A stretch of 64,000 nucleotides of DNA from Palsa-870 sp035937155 (GTDB taxonomy: Bacteria > Chloroflexota > Dormibacteria > Dormibacterales > Dormibacteraceae): contig DASYVJ010000057.1 of assembly GCA_035937155.1 (NCBI GenBank), positions 1-64,000 on the forward strand, written 5' to 3'. The notes below the pieces were generated by a model. That model did no database searches, had not been told where the DNA came from, and worked only from the letters and a program-made list of their open reading frames with translations. This document shows, in pieces, positions 16,960 to 25,379 of this stretch (positions are counted from its first letter, which is position 1; every line of letters begins with the position of its first letter). The translations under genes were made by a program, and so were the position numbers.

Positions 16960-17646
16960 TCAGCTCGTGGCCGGCAGGCCGGACCCGAGAGACTGCTTGA
17001 CTGTCACAGCGGCAATTGCTCGGCCCGGTCGGAAGGTGCTGTAGAGGGCGACGGCGAATAGAAACAGGTAGGCGAGAAACCCTGCCGGCGAAGCATCCAT
17101 GCCAAGGGGCAGCGTCGCGCCATGGGTCACACCGATGACGATTGCCGCCCAGCCAACCCATTTGGACATCGCGCCGCCGCGAACGATTGCGACGCCGGCC
17201 GCGAGGATAGTCAGTCCGAGGATGATTCCCGTCAGATCAAACGACGCCTGATTTGTCGACACCACGGTCTGGGCGACCCGGATGTCAAGGCCCTTGCGAG
17301 CCTGCTCAGCCAGCCCGGCCCACCCAGCCATCAGTGGCAACGTGAATGCGACCCAGCCGGCTCCCGCCGCGAGCATTGTGATGGCGGGCCACGACGAATC
17401 CCTTGCGCCCTGGCGCAAACGGCCGTAGAACCACGCAACGAAAGGGATGAACAGAAGGATGCCCAGACTTTCGATGTAGACGCCCGCTCTGAACTGGTTC
17501 AAGTCCACGTTGACCAGCCAACTCGCCAGCTGCGAATCAGACGGACGGATGTCCGGGTAGCCGTGAATGGTTGCCCCAGTCATTAGCAGGCCGAAGAACA
17601 GAACGCCGGTGACCGGCCCGATGCGACTCCAAATTGCTTCTTTCAT
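16960..17646 (-). CDS. Polytopic membrane protein, unknown function
   Basis: 228 aa with six to seven hydrophobic helices, including GVLFFGLLMTGATIHGY, ESLGILLFIPFVAWFYG and LTGIILGLTILAAGVAIV. No catalytic motif is recognised. A GGAGG lies just upstream of the ATG at 17646, which directly follows the stop of the upstream gene. The pair looks like an operon of two related-looking membrane proteins. Confidence 0.75.
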   Translation of the reverse strand: MKEAIWSRIGPVTGVLFFGLLMTGATIHGYPDIRPSDSQLASWLVNVDLNQFRAGVYIESLGILLFIPFVAWFYGRLRQGARDSSWPAITMLAAGAGWVAFTLPLMAGWAGLAEQARKGLDIRVAQTVVSTNQASFDLTGIILGLTILAAGVAIVRGGAMSKWVGWAAIVIGVTHGATLPLGMDASPAGFLAYLFLFAVALYSTFRPGRAIAAVTVKQSLGSGLPATS

Positions 17647-18354
17647 TTATCGAACTCCTCCGAGATTGGTGGTTGTGGTTGCCGGCCGGGCGGTTTCGAC
17701 TGAAGGCTGGGCATTGCTGATGAGGGAGTCGGGAGTTGGCTGCGTCCAGGTCTGGTACCCAAGGGCGGCCAGGGCGACCAAAAGCAGCGTTGGTGGAACT
17801 GCGACAAGGAGTGCAGAAGCCAGATTGCTGGGGAAGGCATCGAAAAAGAAAGTGACTAATCCGAGGCCTGCTGAGAGAAGGAGGGGGATGGCCGGCCAGC
17901 GCGGTGACACGCGTCTGCGGAGCAGTGGGATCGCCAGCAGAACAGAGCCAGATACAAAGGCGAGCTCTTGGACGTTGTAGAAGGCGAAGAAAGGTGGAGG
18001 CCCAAAACCGTTGGCCAGGCTCGGTGCCTGGGCGGCCAGCCAGGGGGTCACCATCGCATCCTCGAGGTTGGCGAAGATGCCGAGCATGACGCCGGCGATG
18101 AAGAGCAACGCCATTCCGACCAGGCCGACCACTCCAAAACCCTGCGCTCGGCTCGCGTACATGCCGGGTAGACCCAGGAGCAGCAGAATGGTGGCTGCTG
18201 CGAGCACGAACTCGGAGGTTATGTAAATCGGCTGGGCGGTATATGCAGTGGTGTTCCCGTTGTAAAAAGCACCGACAAGCTGGCAGGCGATACTTACGAC
18301 GCCACCGACAACGACTGCCAGTCCGCTGAGTCCGAAGAACCTTTGAGTGCTCAT
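17647..18354 (-). CDS. Polytopic membrane protein, unknown function
   Basis: 235 aa from the ATG at 18354, which has GGGAG ten bases upstream. Six to seven helices, for example LSGLAVVVGGVVSIACQLVGAF, EFVLAAATILLLLGLPGMY and VVGLVGMALLFIAGVMLGIF. The overall helix pattern (TM, loop, two TMs, long loop) resembles that of the downstream gene, so the two may be diverged paralogues. The frame stays open to 18564, but that part overlaps the divergent promoter region and lacks a membrane-protein character. Confidence 0.72.
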   Translation of the reverse strand: MSTQRFFGLSGLAVVVGGVVSIACQLVGAFYNGNTTAYTAQPIYITSEFVLAAATILLLLGLPGMYASRAQGFGVVGLVGMALLFIAGVMLGIFANLEDAMVTPWLAAQAPSLANGFGPPPFFAFYNVQELAFVSGSVLLAIPLLRRRVSPRWPAIPLLLSAGLGLVTFFFDAFPSNLASALLVAVPPTLLLVALAALGYQTWTQPTPDSLISNAQPSVETARPATTTTNLGGVR

Positions 18355-18580
18355 CTTGTGTCTCCCACTCGTCCTGGTTTCGGTTTTGAGCTGGCCCGCC
18401 GAACGCGTTTCCAGATTCCTTGTGCCACTGGTCGACCTCCTGTGGGTGTAAGTGCGGTTGCCATGGCTCACAGCCTCCAGCCAAGGCGGCATCCGGGTCG
18501 ATCCAGCCAGCCTGCGAATCGACAGTGAGGAATCCCATACCGTGCACCGAGAGGGCAGCCACATAGACGGGCGGCCACGG

Positions 18581-20680
18581 ATGCGGGAACATCCTGTAGT
18601 GATCGCGAACCTCTTTCGGCGGCCGGCCGCGGCCTCGGTGGCCTGGATCCTCGTCCTGGTCGCCGTGCTCCTCTATCCCTTTACCTTTTACCTTGGCCTC
18701 GCCGCCGGCGGCAACGTTCCGCCGATGCTCCAGTTCGACTGGTGGGCGGCCCTGACCCCGCTGGCGACAATCGAGCTCGGGATAGTTGCGGCGCTTGTCC
18801 TGCGCCGGCATCCGCGCCACGCGGTGGGATGGGTGGCGGCCGTCGGCGGCTTCTGCGCGTCACTCTCGGCGTTTGCCGGTTCGTACGCCGCTTACTCGCT
18901 CACTCATGGGCACGTCCTGCCGGCCGCCGATTTCGCCGTCTGGTTGCGGGGCTGGATCTGGTACCCGGCCTCACTTTTTCCGCTCGCCCTTATCCCCGCC
19001 CTGTTCCCCGACGGGAGGTTGCCATCGCCCAGGTGGCGGCCCGTCGTCTGGGCGGTCGCAGCCGGCACGGTGATCCAGCTCATATGGGTTTCGCTGAGCC
19101 AGGTCATGTTCGGGTTCCCGCTGGCCGATGGGCCTTATCCGGTCGACGCGTGGTTGTTCAACACCCTTGTCCCGATTACCGGCGCGCTCTGGCTGCTGTC
19201 CCTCTTCGGCGCCCTGGCCGCTCTGGCGGTTCGTTTTCGAAAATCGTCTGGGGTCGCCAAACAACAGCTGAAATGGTTCCTGGCAGCGGTCTCCCTTCAG
19301 AGCGCGGTGTGGGCAGCCTCCTTCGCCGTCTCGCCGCTCACCAGGCTCGCCCCTTACGTGAATCCGTACTTCGACGTGCTGATCCCGCTGACCCTCATGG
19401 CGATGCCGATCGCGATCGGGGTCGCCATGCTGCGGCACAGGCTGTTCGACATCGACGTCGTGATCAGCCGCGGCCTCGCCTACGCCGGCCTGGCGATTCT
19501 GATCACCATCGCCTACCTGCTGGTGGTGGTCGGCGTCGGGCTCGTGCTCGGGACCGGCGGCCGGCCCAATCTGCCGCTCACGATCGTCGCCGTCGCACTG
19601 GTGGGCTTCTTCATCCACCCTGTCCGAGTCCGGCTCCAACGGCTGGCCAACCGGCTCGTGTACGGCGTTCCCGCCGATCCCTACACGGTCCTGGCCGACC
19701 TCTCGAAAACGCCGGCAGCCGGCAGCGTAGACCACGCGCTGGCCCAGATTGCGGAGGCGGTGGCGCGAGGAATGGGTAGCCGGCAAGCGCGCGTCCGTCT
19801 CCTGCTGCCAGGAGGCCAGGCCCAGACCGCAACGTGGCCGCCGGGCGCGACAGGGAATTTCGGTCAAAAGTTCGCCGTCAGCCACGGCGGTATCACGGTG
19901 GGGGAGATCGAAGCCGAGGGTTCCGGCGACCAGCGGCTGACCGAGCTGCTCACCGGTCAGGCAGGCCACGCCCTCCACACGCTCAGGCTGTCGGCCGAGC
20001 TCGACGCGAAGCTGGCGCAGCTCGAGGCCCAAGCGGGAGAGCTGACCGCGTCGCGAACCAGGCTCGTTCAGGCCCAGGAGACGGAGCGACGGCGCCTCGA
20101 GCGCGACCTTCATGACGGAATCCAGCAGGAGCTCGTGGTGCTGATCGCGAAGGCGCGCCTGGCTCGCAACCAGCTCGATCGCGACCCAATGCTCGCGGCA
20201 GAAACGCTTGCTGAGCTCCAGGGCAGCGCGCAGCACGCCCTCGCCGATCTTCGATCGCTGGCTCGCGGGATACATCCGGCTGTCCTCAGCTCGCGAGGCC
20301 TAGTCGAAGCTGTTGACGCCATGGCCGCGAGAATGCCGGTCGGTGTTCGCGTCGAGGCCGACCCATCGGTACGCGAGGTTCGTTACGCACCTGAGATCGA
20401 GGGCGCAGCCTACTTCGTCGTGGCCGAGGCACTCGCCAACGTGCTCAAACATTCGGGTGCGACAGAGGCCACCGTCACCATCACGTCGAGCGATTCCTGC
20501 CTGCGGGTTGCCGTCGCTGACGACGGCCACGGCTTTGATCAGGGTGCAACTAGTGAGTCAGGGCTGCGCGGTCTGCGCGACAGGGTCGATGCTCTCGGCG
20601 GACACGTGGAGGTAATCAGCAACCGGTCGGGCACACGGCTCGATGCCTCTCTCCCTGCGTTGCACGGCATACATGACTGA
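18581..20680 (+). CDS. Membrane sensor histidine kinase (NarL/DesK type)
   Basis: 699 aa from the ATG at 18581. About ten transmembrane helices (residues 10-380) precede a GAF-like region, a coiled coil and a HisKA_3 dimerisation domain with the phosphorylated His in ERDLHDGIQQELV, then an HATPase with AEALANVLKHSG and DDGHGFD. It autophosphorylates and feeds the response regulator encoded 8 bp upstream of its own stop. The signal is unknown; the integral membrane sensor suggests a membrane or hydrophobic cue. An in-frame ATG-like extension to 18452 is possible but not supported. Confidence 0.88.
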   Translation: MREHPVVIANLFRRPAAASVAWILVLVAVLLYPFTFYLGLAAGGNVPPMLQFDWWAALTPLATIELGIVAALVLRRHPRHAVGWVAAVGGFCASLSAFAGSYAAYSLTHGHVLPAADFAVWLRGWIWYPASLFPLALIPALFPDGRLPSPRWRPVVWAVAAGTVIQLIWVSLSQVMFGFPLADGPYPVDAWLFNTLVPITGALWLLSLFGALAALAVRFRKSSGVAKQQLKWFLAAVSLQSAVWAASFAVSPLTRLAPYVNPYFDVLIPLTLMAMPIAIGVAMLRHRLFDIDVVISRGLAYAGLAILITIAYLLVVVGVGLVLGTGGRPNLPLTIVAVALVGFFIHPVRVRLQRLANRLVYGVPADPYTVLADLSKTPAAGSVDHALAQIAEAVARGMGSRQARVRLLLPGGQAQTATWPPGATGNFGQKFAVSHGGITVGEIEAEGSGDQRLTELLTGQAGHALHTLRLSAELDAKLAQLEAQAGELTASRTRLVQAQETERRRLERDLHDGIQQELVVLIAKARLARNQLDRDPMLAAETLAELQGSAQHALADLRSLARGIHPAVLSSRGLVEAVDAMAARMPVGVRVEADPSVREVRYAPEIEGAAYFVVAEALANVLKHSGATEATVTITSSDSCLRVAVADDGHGFDQGATSESGLRGLRDRVDALGGHVEVISNRSGTRLDASLPALHGIHD

Positions 20681-21344
20681 GCCGCTGCGAGTCGTCATCG
20701 CAGAGGACAACTATCTCGTACGTGAAGGCACTCGGCGGCTGCTCGAAGACTCAGGCGAGGTGCAGGTCGTGGCAGCGGTTGGTACCGCGGAAGAGCTGCT
20801 CGATGCGGTGGACCGGATGCTGCCACATGCCGTGTTGACGGATATTCGGATGCCACCCGGTCATGACATGGAGGGCATCCATGCCGCCCATCAGATTCGT
20901 GCCCGTCATTCGCAAGTCGGGGTCGTCGTGCTCTCGCAGCACGCCGACGCGGCGTACGCGTTCCAGCTGCTCAAGGACGGAACCGGCGGGCTGGCTTACT
21001 TGCTCAAAGAGCGCGTCGGTGATGTCGACGAGCTGCTGCGGGCGCTTCGCGAAACGATCGCCGGCCGATCGGTCATCGATCCGGTGGTCGTTGAGGCACT
21101 CCTGGCCCGGCGCGGAAGGCAAGCTCATTCGCCACTGGCCACGCTCACACCGCGCGAAAGCGACGTCTTGCGAGAGATGGCGCAGGGCAAGACCAACGCG
21201 GCCGTCGCCGAGTCGCTCTCGGTGTCGGAATCGGCGGTGGAGAAGTACGGCAACGCGATCTTCTCCAAGCTGGGGTTGTCCGAAGAGCCGCAGGTGCACC
21301 GGCGAGTCGCCGCGGTGCTCGCCTTCCTCCGCGACTCACAGTGA
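20673..21344 (+). CDS. LuxR/NarL-family response regulator
   Basis: 223 aa. The receiver has AEDNY, phospho-acceptor Asp in LTDIRMP and Lys in YLLKERVGD. The C-terminal HTH is LTPRESDVLREMAQGKTNAAVAESLSVSESAVEKY. The ATG at 20673 overlaps the kinase stop by 8 bp, so the two form a cognate pair. Targets are not visible. Confidence 0.92.
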   Translation: MTEPLRVVIAEDNYLVREGTRRLLEDSGEVQVVAAVGTAEELLDAVDRMLPHAVLTDIRMPPGHDMEGIHAAHQIRARHSQVGVVVLSQHADAAYAFQLLKDGTGGLAYLLKERVGDVDELLRALRETIAGRSVIDPVVVEALLARRGRQAHSPLATLTPRESDVLREMAQGKTNAAVAESLSVSESAVEKYGNAIFSKLGLSEEPQVHRRVAAVLAFLRDSQ

Positions 21345-21377
21345 CGCATCGCCAGTGAACCCGGCAAAATACGGGTA

Positions 21378-21935
21378 ATGCATCAAACCACCGAGCTGAC
21401 GCGCCTCGAGGCGAGCCTCGATCGCATCCGTGAGTCGCCCTCGGCCGGCGGGACGGTAGAGCTGATCGCCCGGCGGCCGGCCGAGGACGAGCGCGAGGTT
21501 CTGACCGAGGCCGAGCTCGACCTCCACGATGGCCTGGTGGGCGACACGTGGCGCGCGCGCGGCAGCGGCCGGACGCCCGACGGCGGTCCCGACCTGGATG
21601 CGCAGTTGACTCTAATGAACGCACGAGCGGCGGCCGCGATTGCCGGCGAGCGTGAGCGCTGGCCAATGGCCGGCGACCAGTTCTACGTGGATTTCGACAT
21701 CAGCCGCACCAACGTGCCCCCCGGCAGCCGGGTTCAGATCGGCTCGGCGGTGATCGAGTTCAGCGAACCTCCGCACACCGGGTGCGCGAAGTTCTCAGCA
21801 CGTTACGGCGTCGATGCGCTGAAATTCGTCAACTCTCCAATCGGACGCGAGCTTCGTCTGCGGGGCGCCAACTGCCGGGTCGTGGTTGCTGGCACGGTGC
21901 GCCCGGGAGACGCGATCAGGAAGCTGCCGAACTAA
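21378..21935 (+). CDS. MOSC-domain protein
   Basis: 185 aa single MOSC domain. The invariant Cys lies in the PHTGCAKFSARYG segment near residue 135, with LDLHDGLVGDTWRAR and MAGDQFYVDFDIS before it. MOSC proteins handle a molybdenum-cofactor-bound sulfur or related transfer; the cofactor partner here is unknown. A MoaD-MoaE gene is elsewhere in the window. Directly follows the two-component genes by 33 bp. Confidence 0.85.
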   Translation: MHQTTELTRLEASLDRIRESPSAGGTVELIARRPAEDEREVLTEAELDLHDGLVGDTWRARGSGRTPDGGPDLDAQLTLMNARAAAAIAGERERWPMAGDQFYVDFDISRTNVPPGSRVQIGSAVIEFSEPPHTGCAKFSARYGVDALKFVNSPIGRELRLRGANCRVVVAGTVRPGDAIRKLPN

Positions 21936-22015
21936 GGGCGGCACTCGAGCCGTTTGGAGTCGAGTTCAGGCGAGACCGTCGTGACCGAGGTCACTGACCC
22001 GAGGCTGCCTCGACT

Positions 22016-22021
22016 TACACT
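22016..22021 (+). promoter_or_regulatory. -10 element TACACT, leaderless start
   Basis: TACACT ends eight bases before the ATG at 22030, consistent with a transcript with about two leader bases. Confidence 0.45.
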
Positions 22022-22029
22022 CGCGCGCC

Positions 22030-22362
22030 ATGAGCCTCGACCTCGGAGCCTGGGAGATGAGCGCGGTGATCGACCTGGCCACTGACATCGTCAGCGACGA
22101 CGCCCTGCTGGGGATACGCGGCGAGTTGTTTCAACGTGCCAGCGGCTCCTCGCTCTTTGGCCAACCCATCCCGGACAACTATGTGGTTGAGCGAGTCGAC
22201 GGTGGCGTGCATATCAGATGCCGGCTCACGGCAGTCACGGAAACCGAGACCTGGATCCGCGCGCTCACCATGGTCCAGCGCCTCGTCTTCTCGCATCCGA
22301 AAGCCCAAAGCTGGTTCGGGATGTCAGTTCGACGAATCGAAGTCCGGCTCACGGAGCAGTAA
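22030..22362 (+). CDS. Hypothetical protein
   Basis: 110 aa, not recognised. The composition is soluble and mixed alpha/beta, with no Cys pair, signal peptide or transmembrane helix. Coding is supported by the leaderless-type promoter spacing and a strong GC3 frame. Convergent with the DUF4190 gene. Confidence 0.6.
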   Translation: MSLDLGAWEMSAVIDLATDIVSDDALLGIRGELFQRASGSSLFGQPIPDNYVVERVDGGVHIRCRLTAVTETETWIRALTMVQRLVFSHPKAQSWFGMSVRRIEVRLTEQ

Positions 22363-22382
22363 TTGGTGCGCCGATAGCGCTG

Positions 22383-22412
22383 GCGATCGGCGTCCCGCTC
22401 CGCGCCGATCGC
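22383..22412. terminator. Hairpin between convergent genes
   Basis: A perfect 10-bp stem GCGATCGGCG/CGCCGATCGC around a 10-base loop lies in the 53-bp gap between two convergent genes. It lacks a T-tract but is placed to serve both strands. Confidence 0.5.
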
Positions 22413-22415
22413 GGC

Positions 22416-22799
22416 CTAGGGCGACGGGCTGGGTATCGGCAGGTGTGAGAGCTGACTAAGGCCTGCGCCGCAGGCGGCAAAGATGAGGAAGAGTCCAATC
22501 ACCCCCAGCAGCCAGAGAATGACATTCACGCAGCCGAGGATCCGGCCGACCCGCGCGATCCCTTCGCCTTGTAATCGTCCCTGGCTGGCATGGATCCGGT
22601 TGATGGCCGAGGCGCCCGTGAAGAAAGCGATCAGGCCGAGGATCGGGCAGATAAAGAACCCCAGAATGCCGAGCACCAGTGTCCATACCGCCCCGTCATC
22701 GGTGGGCGCGGCGTAAGTCGCACCCGGTTCCGGTGCGCCATACGGCTGGATGGGATTCGGCGTCGCGTACCCGGGCGGTCCAGTTGGTGGCAGCTGCAC
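22416..22799 (-). CDS. DUF4190 membrane protein
   Basis: 127 aa: a Pro/Gly/Tyr-rich cytoplasmic N terminus (residues 1-40), then two transmembrane helices, TLVLGILGFFICPILGLIAFF and VNVILWLLGVIGLFLIFAACGAG, around GASAINRI, as in DUF4190. The GTG at 22799 coincides with the transcript start predicted from TACATT (22811-22806). An in-frame ATG at 22835 would add 12 residues but lacks a signal. Role unknown. Confidence 0.75.
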   Translation of the reverse strand: MQLPPTGPPGYATPNPIQPYGAPEPGATYAAPTDDGAVWTLVLGILGFFICPILGLIAFFTGASAINRIHASQGRLQGEGIARVGRILGCVNVILWLLGVIGLFLIFAACGAGLSQLSHLPIPSPSP

Positions 22800-22805
22800 G
22801 GCGCA

Positions 22806-22811
22806 AATGTA
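22806..22811 (-). promoter_or_regulatory. -10 element TACATT fixing the DUF4190 start
   Basis: TACATT with exactly six bases to the GTG at 22799 on the minus strand. It lies inside the longer frame, arguing against the upstream ATG. Confidence 0.5.
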
Positions 22812-22862
22812 CCCCGGTTGTGAGCCGGGCACCATTGCGGTACCCGGCTCATCTCGACTCGA

Positions 22863-24416
22863 CTACTGCAGCTCCACCTGCAGAACTCTCGTACCCCAGG
22901 GCCGCCGGCCATTGTTGGTCTGGCTCGACTTCGGCGGCATGTACTCCGTCGCCATCCACACGCTGTCGGAACTAGGATCGAGAACCGCCCACGAATAGTC
23001 GCCCCATCGCTGCGGCTTGGCGTCGTAGGGGCCAGATCCGTTGGCAGCCACGACTGGTTTGCCAAAGCCAGATTCGTCCTCATTGAGGGTGGCGTATGCC
23101 GCGCTCGGGAACCTGTCCGCACCTGTCAGCGTGAACACCATCGCCGCGTGGCCCTGCCCATCTGCCTGCACCGCCGGATAGATGACGTAATTGCCTGAGG
23201 ACACGACATAGCCCTGGCCGGTCACGGTCGCACCTTTCAGCTTGCTGCCGTCCAGTTGCGGTTGAACACGAAACCAGGCAGCGCCGGCCCGTGCCGCAGT
23301 GTCGCCGGCCGGCACCAGCGCTGTGTCCAGCTCACCCCAGATCTCGCCATTGATGAACTGGGTCTGCTGCATGCGGTCATCGCCGGAGTCGAGCAAGCTC
23401 GTGGACCCCTTCTGCTCGGCCTGTGGTGGAATCGCGTAAGGCTCGGTGGTGACTATCACGCTGGACAAGGTGGGCCTACCACCCCTGCTGACGCGGTCAA
23501 CGTTCGTGAGCGCCCAGACGCCGATTCGGTTGTCTCCGGTCCCATTTGGATCAATCGAGCTGAGGAAGTATTCGGCCGGGGCGGGACCGAAGGTCAGCGC
23601 CGGCTCCACCGCAAGCGCCAGGGCGCCCCCGATGCTCAGGTCCTTGTAGTGGACGAAATGGACCTTGCTGCGGTGGTTGACCAGATCGCCCTTTGAGATC
23701 GCGAAGATCTGGCCGCCGTTAAATTCAGGTCCCAGGATGGAGAACTCGTCGGTTGAGAGATAGATGTTGGAGGCGTCGATGCCGAGCCTTGGTTGGTCGC
23801 CGAAGCACGGGCAGCCAAAGCTGGCCGGCGCGTCAGCGCGCGTGGTGTTGATTCGGAACACCGACCAGTTGCTAGTCGGATCGCCAGAGGTGTTGAAGGC
23901 GACGTCCAGACGCGATTCGGTGCCCGGGTCGTTGATGAAGAGGACCACCGCAAACCACGTGTTGGTCGCGGAGTCGTAGTGGCAGCGGGGATCGCTTGTG
24001 AAAGCCGCGAAATCGTCGTGGAATGGAGCGTTCACGTTGGTCGGGCCGGCGAGCGTGTTGCCATGCGTGTCGTAGACCCGGAATGCCGAGTTCACCATCT
24101 CGACCACAAACCCGTTACCGACACAAAGGCCTTGGTCCGGCGGCTCAAACGTCAGGTTGAAGTTCGTTATCTGGCTGTCGAGGCTGCTGACACCGTTGAA
24201 GTTCGCACGCAGGCCACCTCCCTGGCCCTCGTGGTTTGCCGTCTGCACGCCAGTCGCAAACGATGGCGCCACAGTGGCCCGGTTGACGACCGACGCCGGC
24301 CTGTGCCGCACCCCGTGGTCTCGGCTGTTCGAAGCCAGTGCCGGTGTGGCGAAGGCCGACACCAGAATCGCGAAGATGGCGACAAGCACTGCTGAGCGAG
24401 CGACACTCCGTTCCAC
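22863..24416 (-). CDS. Secreted protein, beta-propeller-like, unknown function
   Basis: 517 aa with a cleavable signal peptide (SAVLVAIFAILVSAFATPALA, residues about 8-28). The mature part is rich in aromatic/Gly beta-strand repeats such as DQGLCVGNGFVVEMVNSAFRVYD, FCGCPCFGDQPRLGID and a C-terminal RWGDYSWAVLDPSSDSVWMA, which suggest propeller blades. Two Cys pairs may form disulfides. No catalytic motif is recognised. Start is GTG at 24416. Confidence 0.7.
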   Translation of the reverse strand: MERSVARSAVLVAIFAILVSAFATPALASNSRDHGVRHRPASVVNRATVAPSFATGVQTANHEGQGGGLRANFNGVSSLDSQITNFNLTFEPPDQGLCVGNGFVVEMVNSAFRVYDTHGNTLAGPTNVNAPFHDDFAAFTSDPRCHYDSATNTWFAVVLFINDPGTESRLDVAFNTSGDPTSNWSVFRINTTRADAPASFGCPCFGDQPRLGIDASNIYLSTDEFSILGPEFNGGQIFAISKGDLVNHRSKVHFVHYKDLSIGGALALAVEPALTFGPAPAEYFLSSIDPNGTGDNRIGVWALTNVDRVSRGGRPTLSSVIVTTEPYAIPPQAEQKGSTSLLDSGDDRMQQTQFINGEIWGELDTALVPAGDTAARAGAAWFRVQPQLDGSKLKGATVTGQGYVVSSGNYVIYPAVQADGQGHAAMVFTLTGADRFPSAAYATLNEDESGFGKPVVAANGSGPYDAKPQRWGDYSWAVLDPSSDSVWMATEYMPPKSSQTNNGRRPWGTRVLQVELQ

Positions 24417-24542
24417 GTTCCCAACCCCCTACTGATCGCTGACGCGGCCGAGCGAGTATAAAAGCGCCCGGAGTCACGCGCCTCTTTTGAACTCGATGAC
24501 CCACCTCGACTGCGTGCGCGACCGCTAGCCGAGCAGTGCGAG

Positions 24543-24618
24543 TGGTGCGCCTGGCAGGAATTGAACCTGCTGCCTTTCGGTCCGGAGCCGAACGCTCTAT
24601 CCGGTGAGCTACAGGCGC
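24543..24618 (-). tRNA. tRNA-Arg (anticodon CCG)
   Basis: Cloverleaf on the minus strand: acceptor GCGCCTG/CAGGCGC, D arm GCTC/GAGC with A14 and GG, anticodon stem TTCGG/CCGAA around loop CTCCGGA (anticodon CCG, reads CGG), T arm GCAGG/CCTGC with loop TTCAATT. Encodes its 3-prime CCA (24543-24545). Confidence 0.95.
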
Positions 24619-24636
24619 GTGACGGCCCAAGCAGTC

Positions 24637-24642
24637 TAAACT
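24637..24642 (+). promoter_or_regulatory. -10 element TAAACT for the lipoprotein gene
   Basis: TAAACT ends nine bases before the GTG at 24652, near-leaderless, immediately behind the divergent tRNA-Arg gene. Confidence 0.4.
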
Positions 24643-24651
24643 GCGGCCCCC

Positions 24652-25287
24652 GTGGGTCGGGTTATCGCGGTCGCTGCATTGGTCGTCCTTCTAACTGCCT
24701 GTCAGAGCAGCGCACCTCCCGTGGTGGCCAGCCCGCTCCCCAGCCCGACTCCGCACACGGCGCCCACGGACGCCGTGCTTCAGTCGGCCGATATTCCTGC
24801 CGGTTTGAACGTGTGCCTCGGTTCAGGTCCGATCGATGTCTACATCTCGACCCTCGCGAATGCGGATGCAGCACTCGCCGGGCGTCTGGGCACTCAGTGG
24901 GAACAGCTTCGCGTCGCCGGCGCGACCGCAGGTGCCGTCTCTCTGTTCACTGCAAGCCCTGCCGCATGCAACGCAGAACTGGGCACCACTTCGAACACCA
25001 AATCGATCGTGTCGTTCGTCGCCGAGTTCGCGGACCCCGGGCAGGCCGACCGCGCGTGGGGATCCGGCGTTTTCGGTTTCGCGCCTCCGGCGTCAGGAGA
25101 AATCCTTGCCGGTGTGACCCGCGGAACTGCCACCGGACTCGGCTTGAGCTCCTGGGTCTACGAGCGGCCCCCGGTGCGACTCGCCAGCTGGCACAAATCT
25201 GTTTTCGTCGCCCTGGTGGTCGTCAGCAACCTCGACGCCGCCACCTTCAAGGGGGCCACGACCGCCGTCGACGCTCGCCTAAACTGA
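24652..25287 (+). CDS. Lipoprotein, paralogue of the 26394-27038 product
   Basis: 211 aa. A lipobox LLTAC at residues 13-17 ends a signal peptide and Cys17 should be acylated. The mature part carries LGTQWEQLRVAGATAGAVSLF, ACNAELGTTSNTKSIVSFVAEFADPGQADRAWGSGVFGF and a C-terminal KSVFVALVVVSNLDAATFKG. The same order of elements appears in the 26394-27038 product (QGATNAYAAFYSD, FVIQFKDEASANKGYTSGSILGF, KTFMVILAILNIDTATCK). Function unknown. It lies between two tRNA-Arg genes. Confidence 0.8.
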   Translation: MGRVIAVAALVVLLTACQSSAPPVVASPLPSPTPHTAPTDAVLQSADIPAGLNVCLGSGPIDVYISTLANADAALAGRLGTQWEQLRVAGATAGAVSLFTASPAACNAELGTTSNTKSIVSFVAEFADPGQADRAWGSGVFGFAPPASGEILAGVTRGTATGLGLSSWVYERPPVRLASWHKSVFVALVVVSNLDAATFKGATTAVDARLN

Positions 25288-25294
25288 ATCCCTC

Positions 25295-25370
25295 GCGCCT
25301 GTAGCTCACCGGATAGAGCGCTTGCCTGCGGAGCAAGAGGCAGCAAGTTCGATTCTTGCCAGGCGCACCA
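25295..25370 (+). tRNA. tRNA-Arg (anticodon GCG)
   Basis: Same acceptor and D arm as the CCG tRNA 680 bp away, with anticodon stem CTTGC/GCAAG around loop CTGCGGA, giving anticodon GCG (reads CGC and CGU), and T arm GCAAG/CTTGC. The 3-prime CCA is encoded. A G at the wobble position is unusual for a bacterial Arg tRNA, which normally has A (inosine). Confidence 0.92.
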
Positions 25371-25379
25371 TCGCGCCCG

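Noticed and set aside
18452..18580. Longer N terminus for the histidine kinase
   Set aside because: Residues are hydrophilic and overlap the divergent regulatory region; the ATG at 18581 starts just before the first membrane helix.
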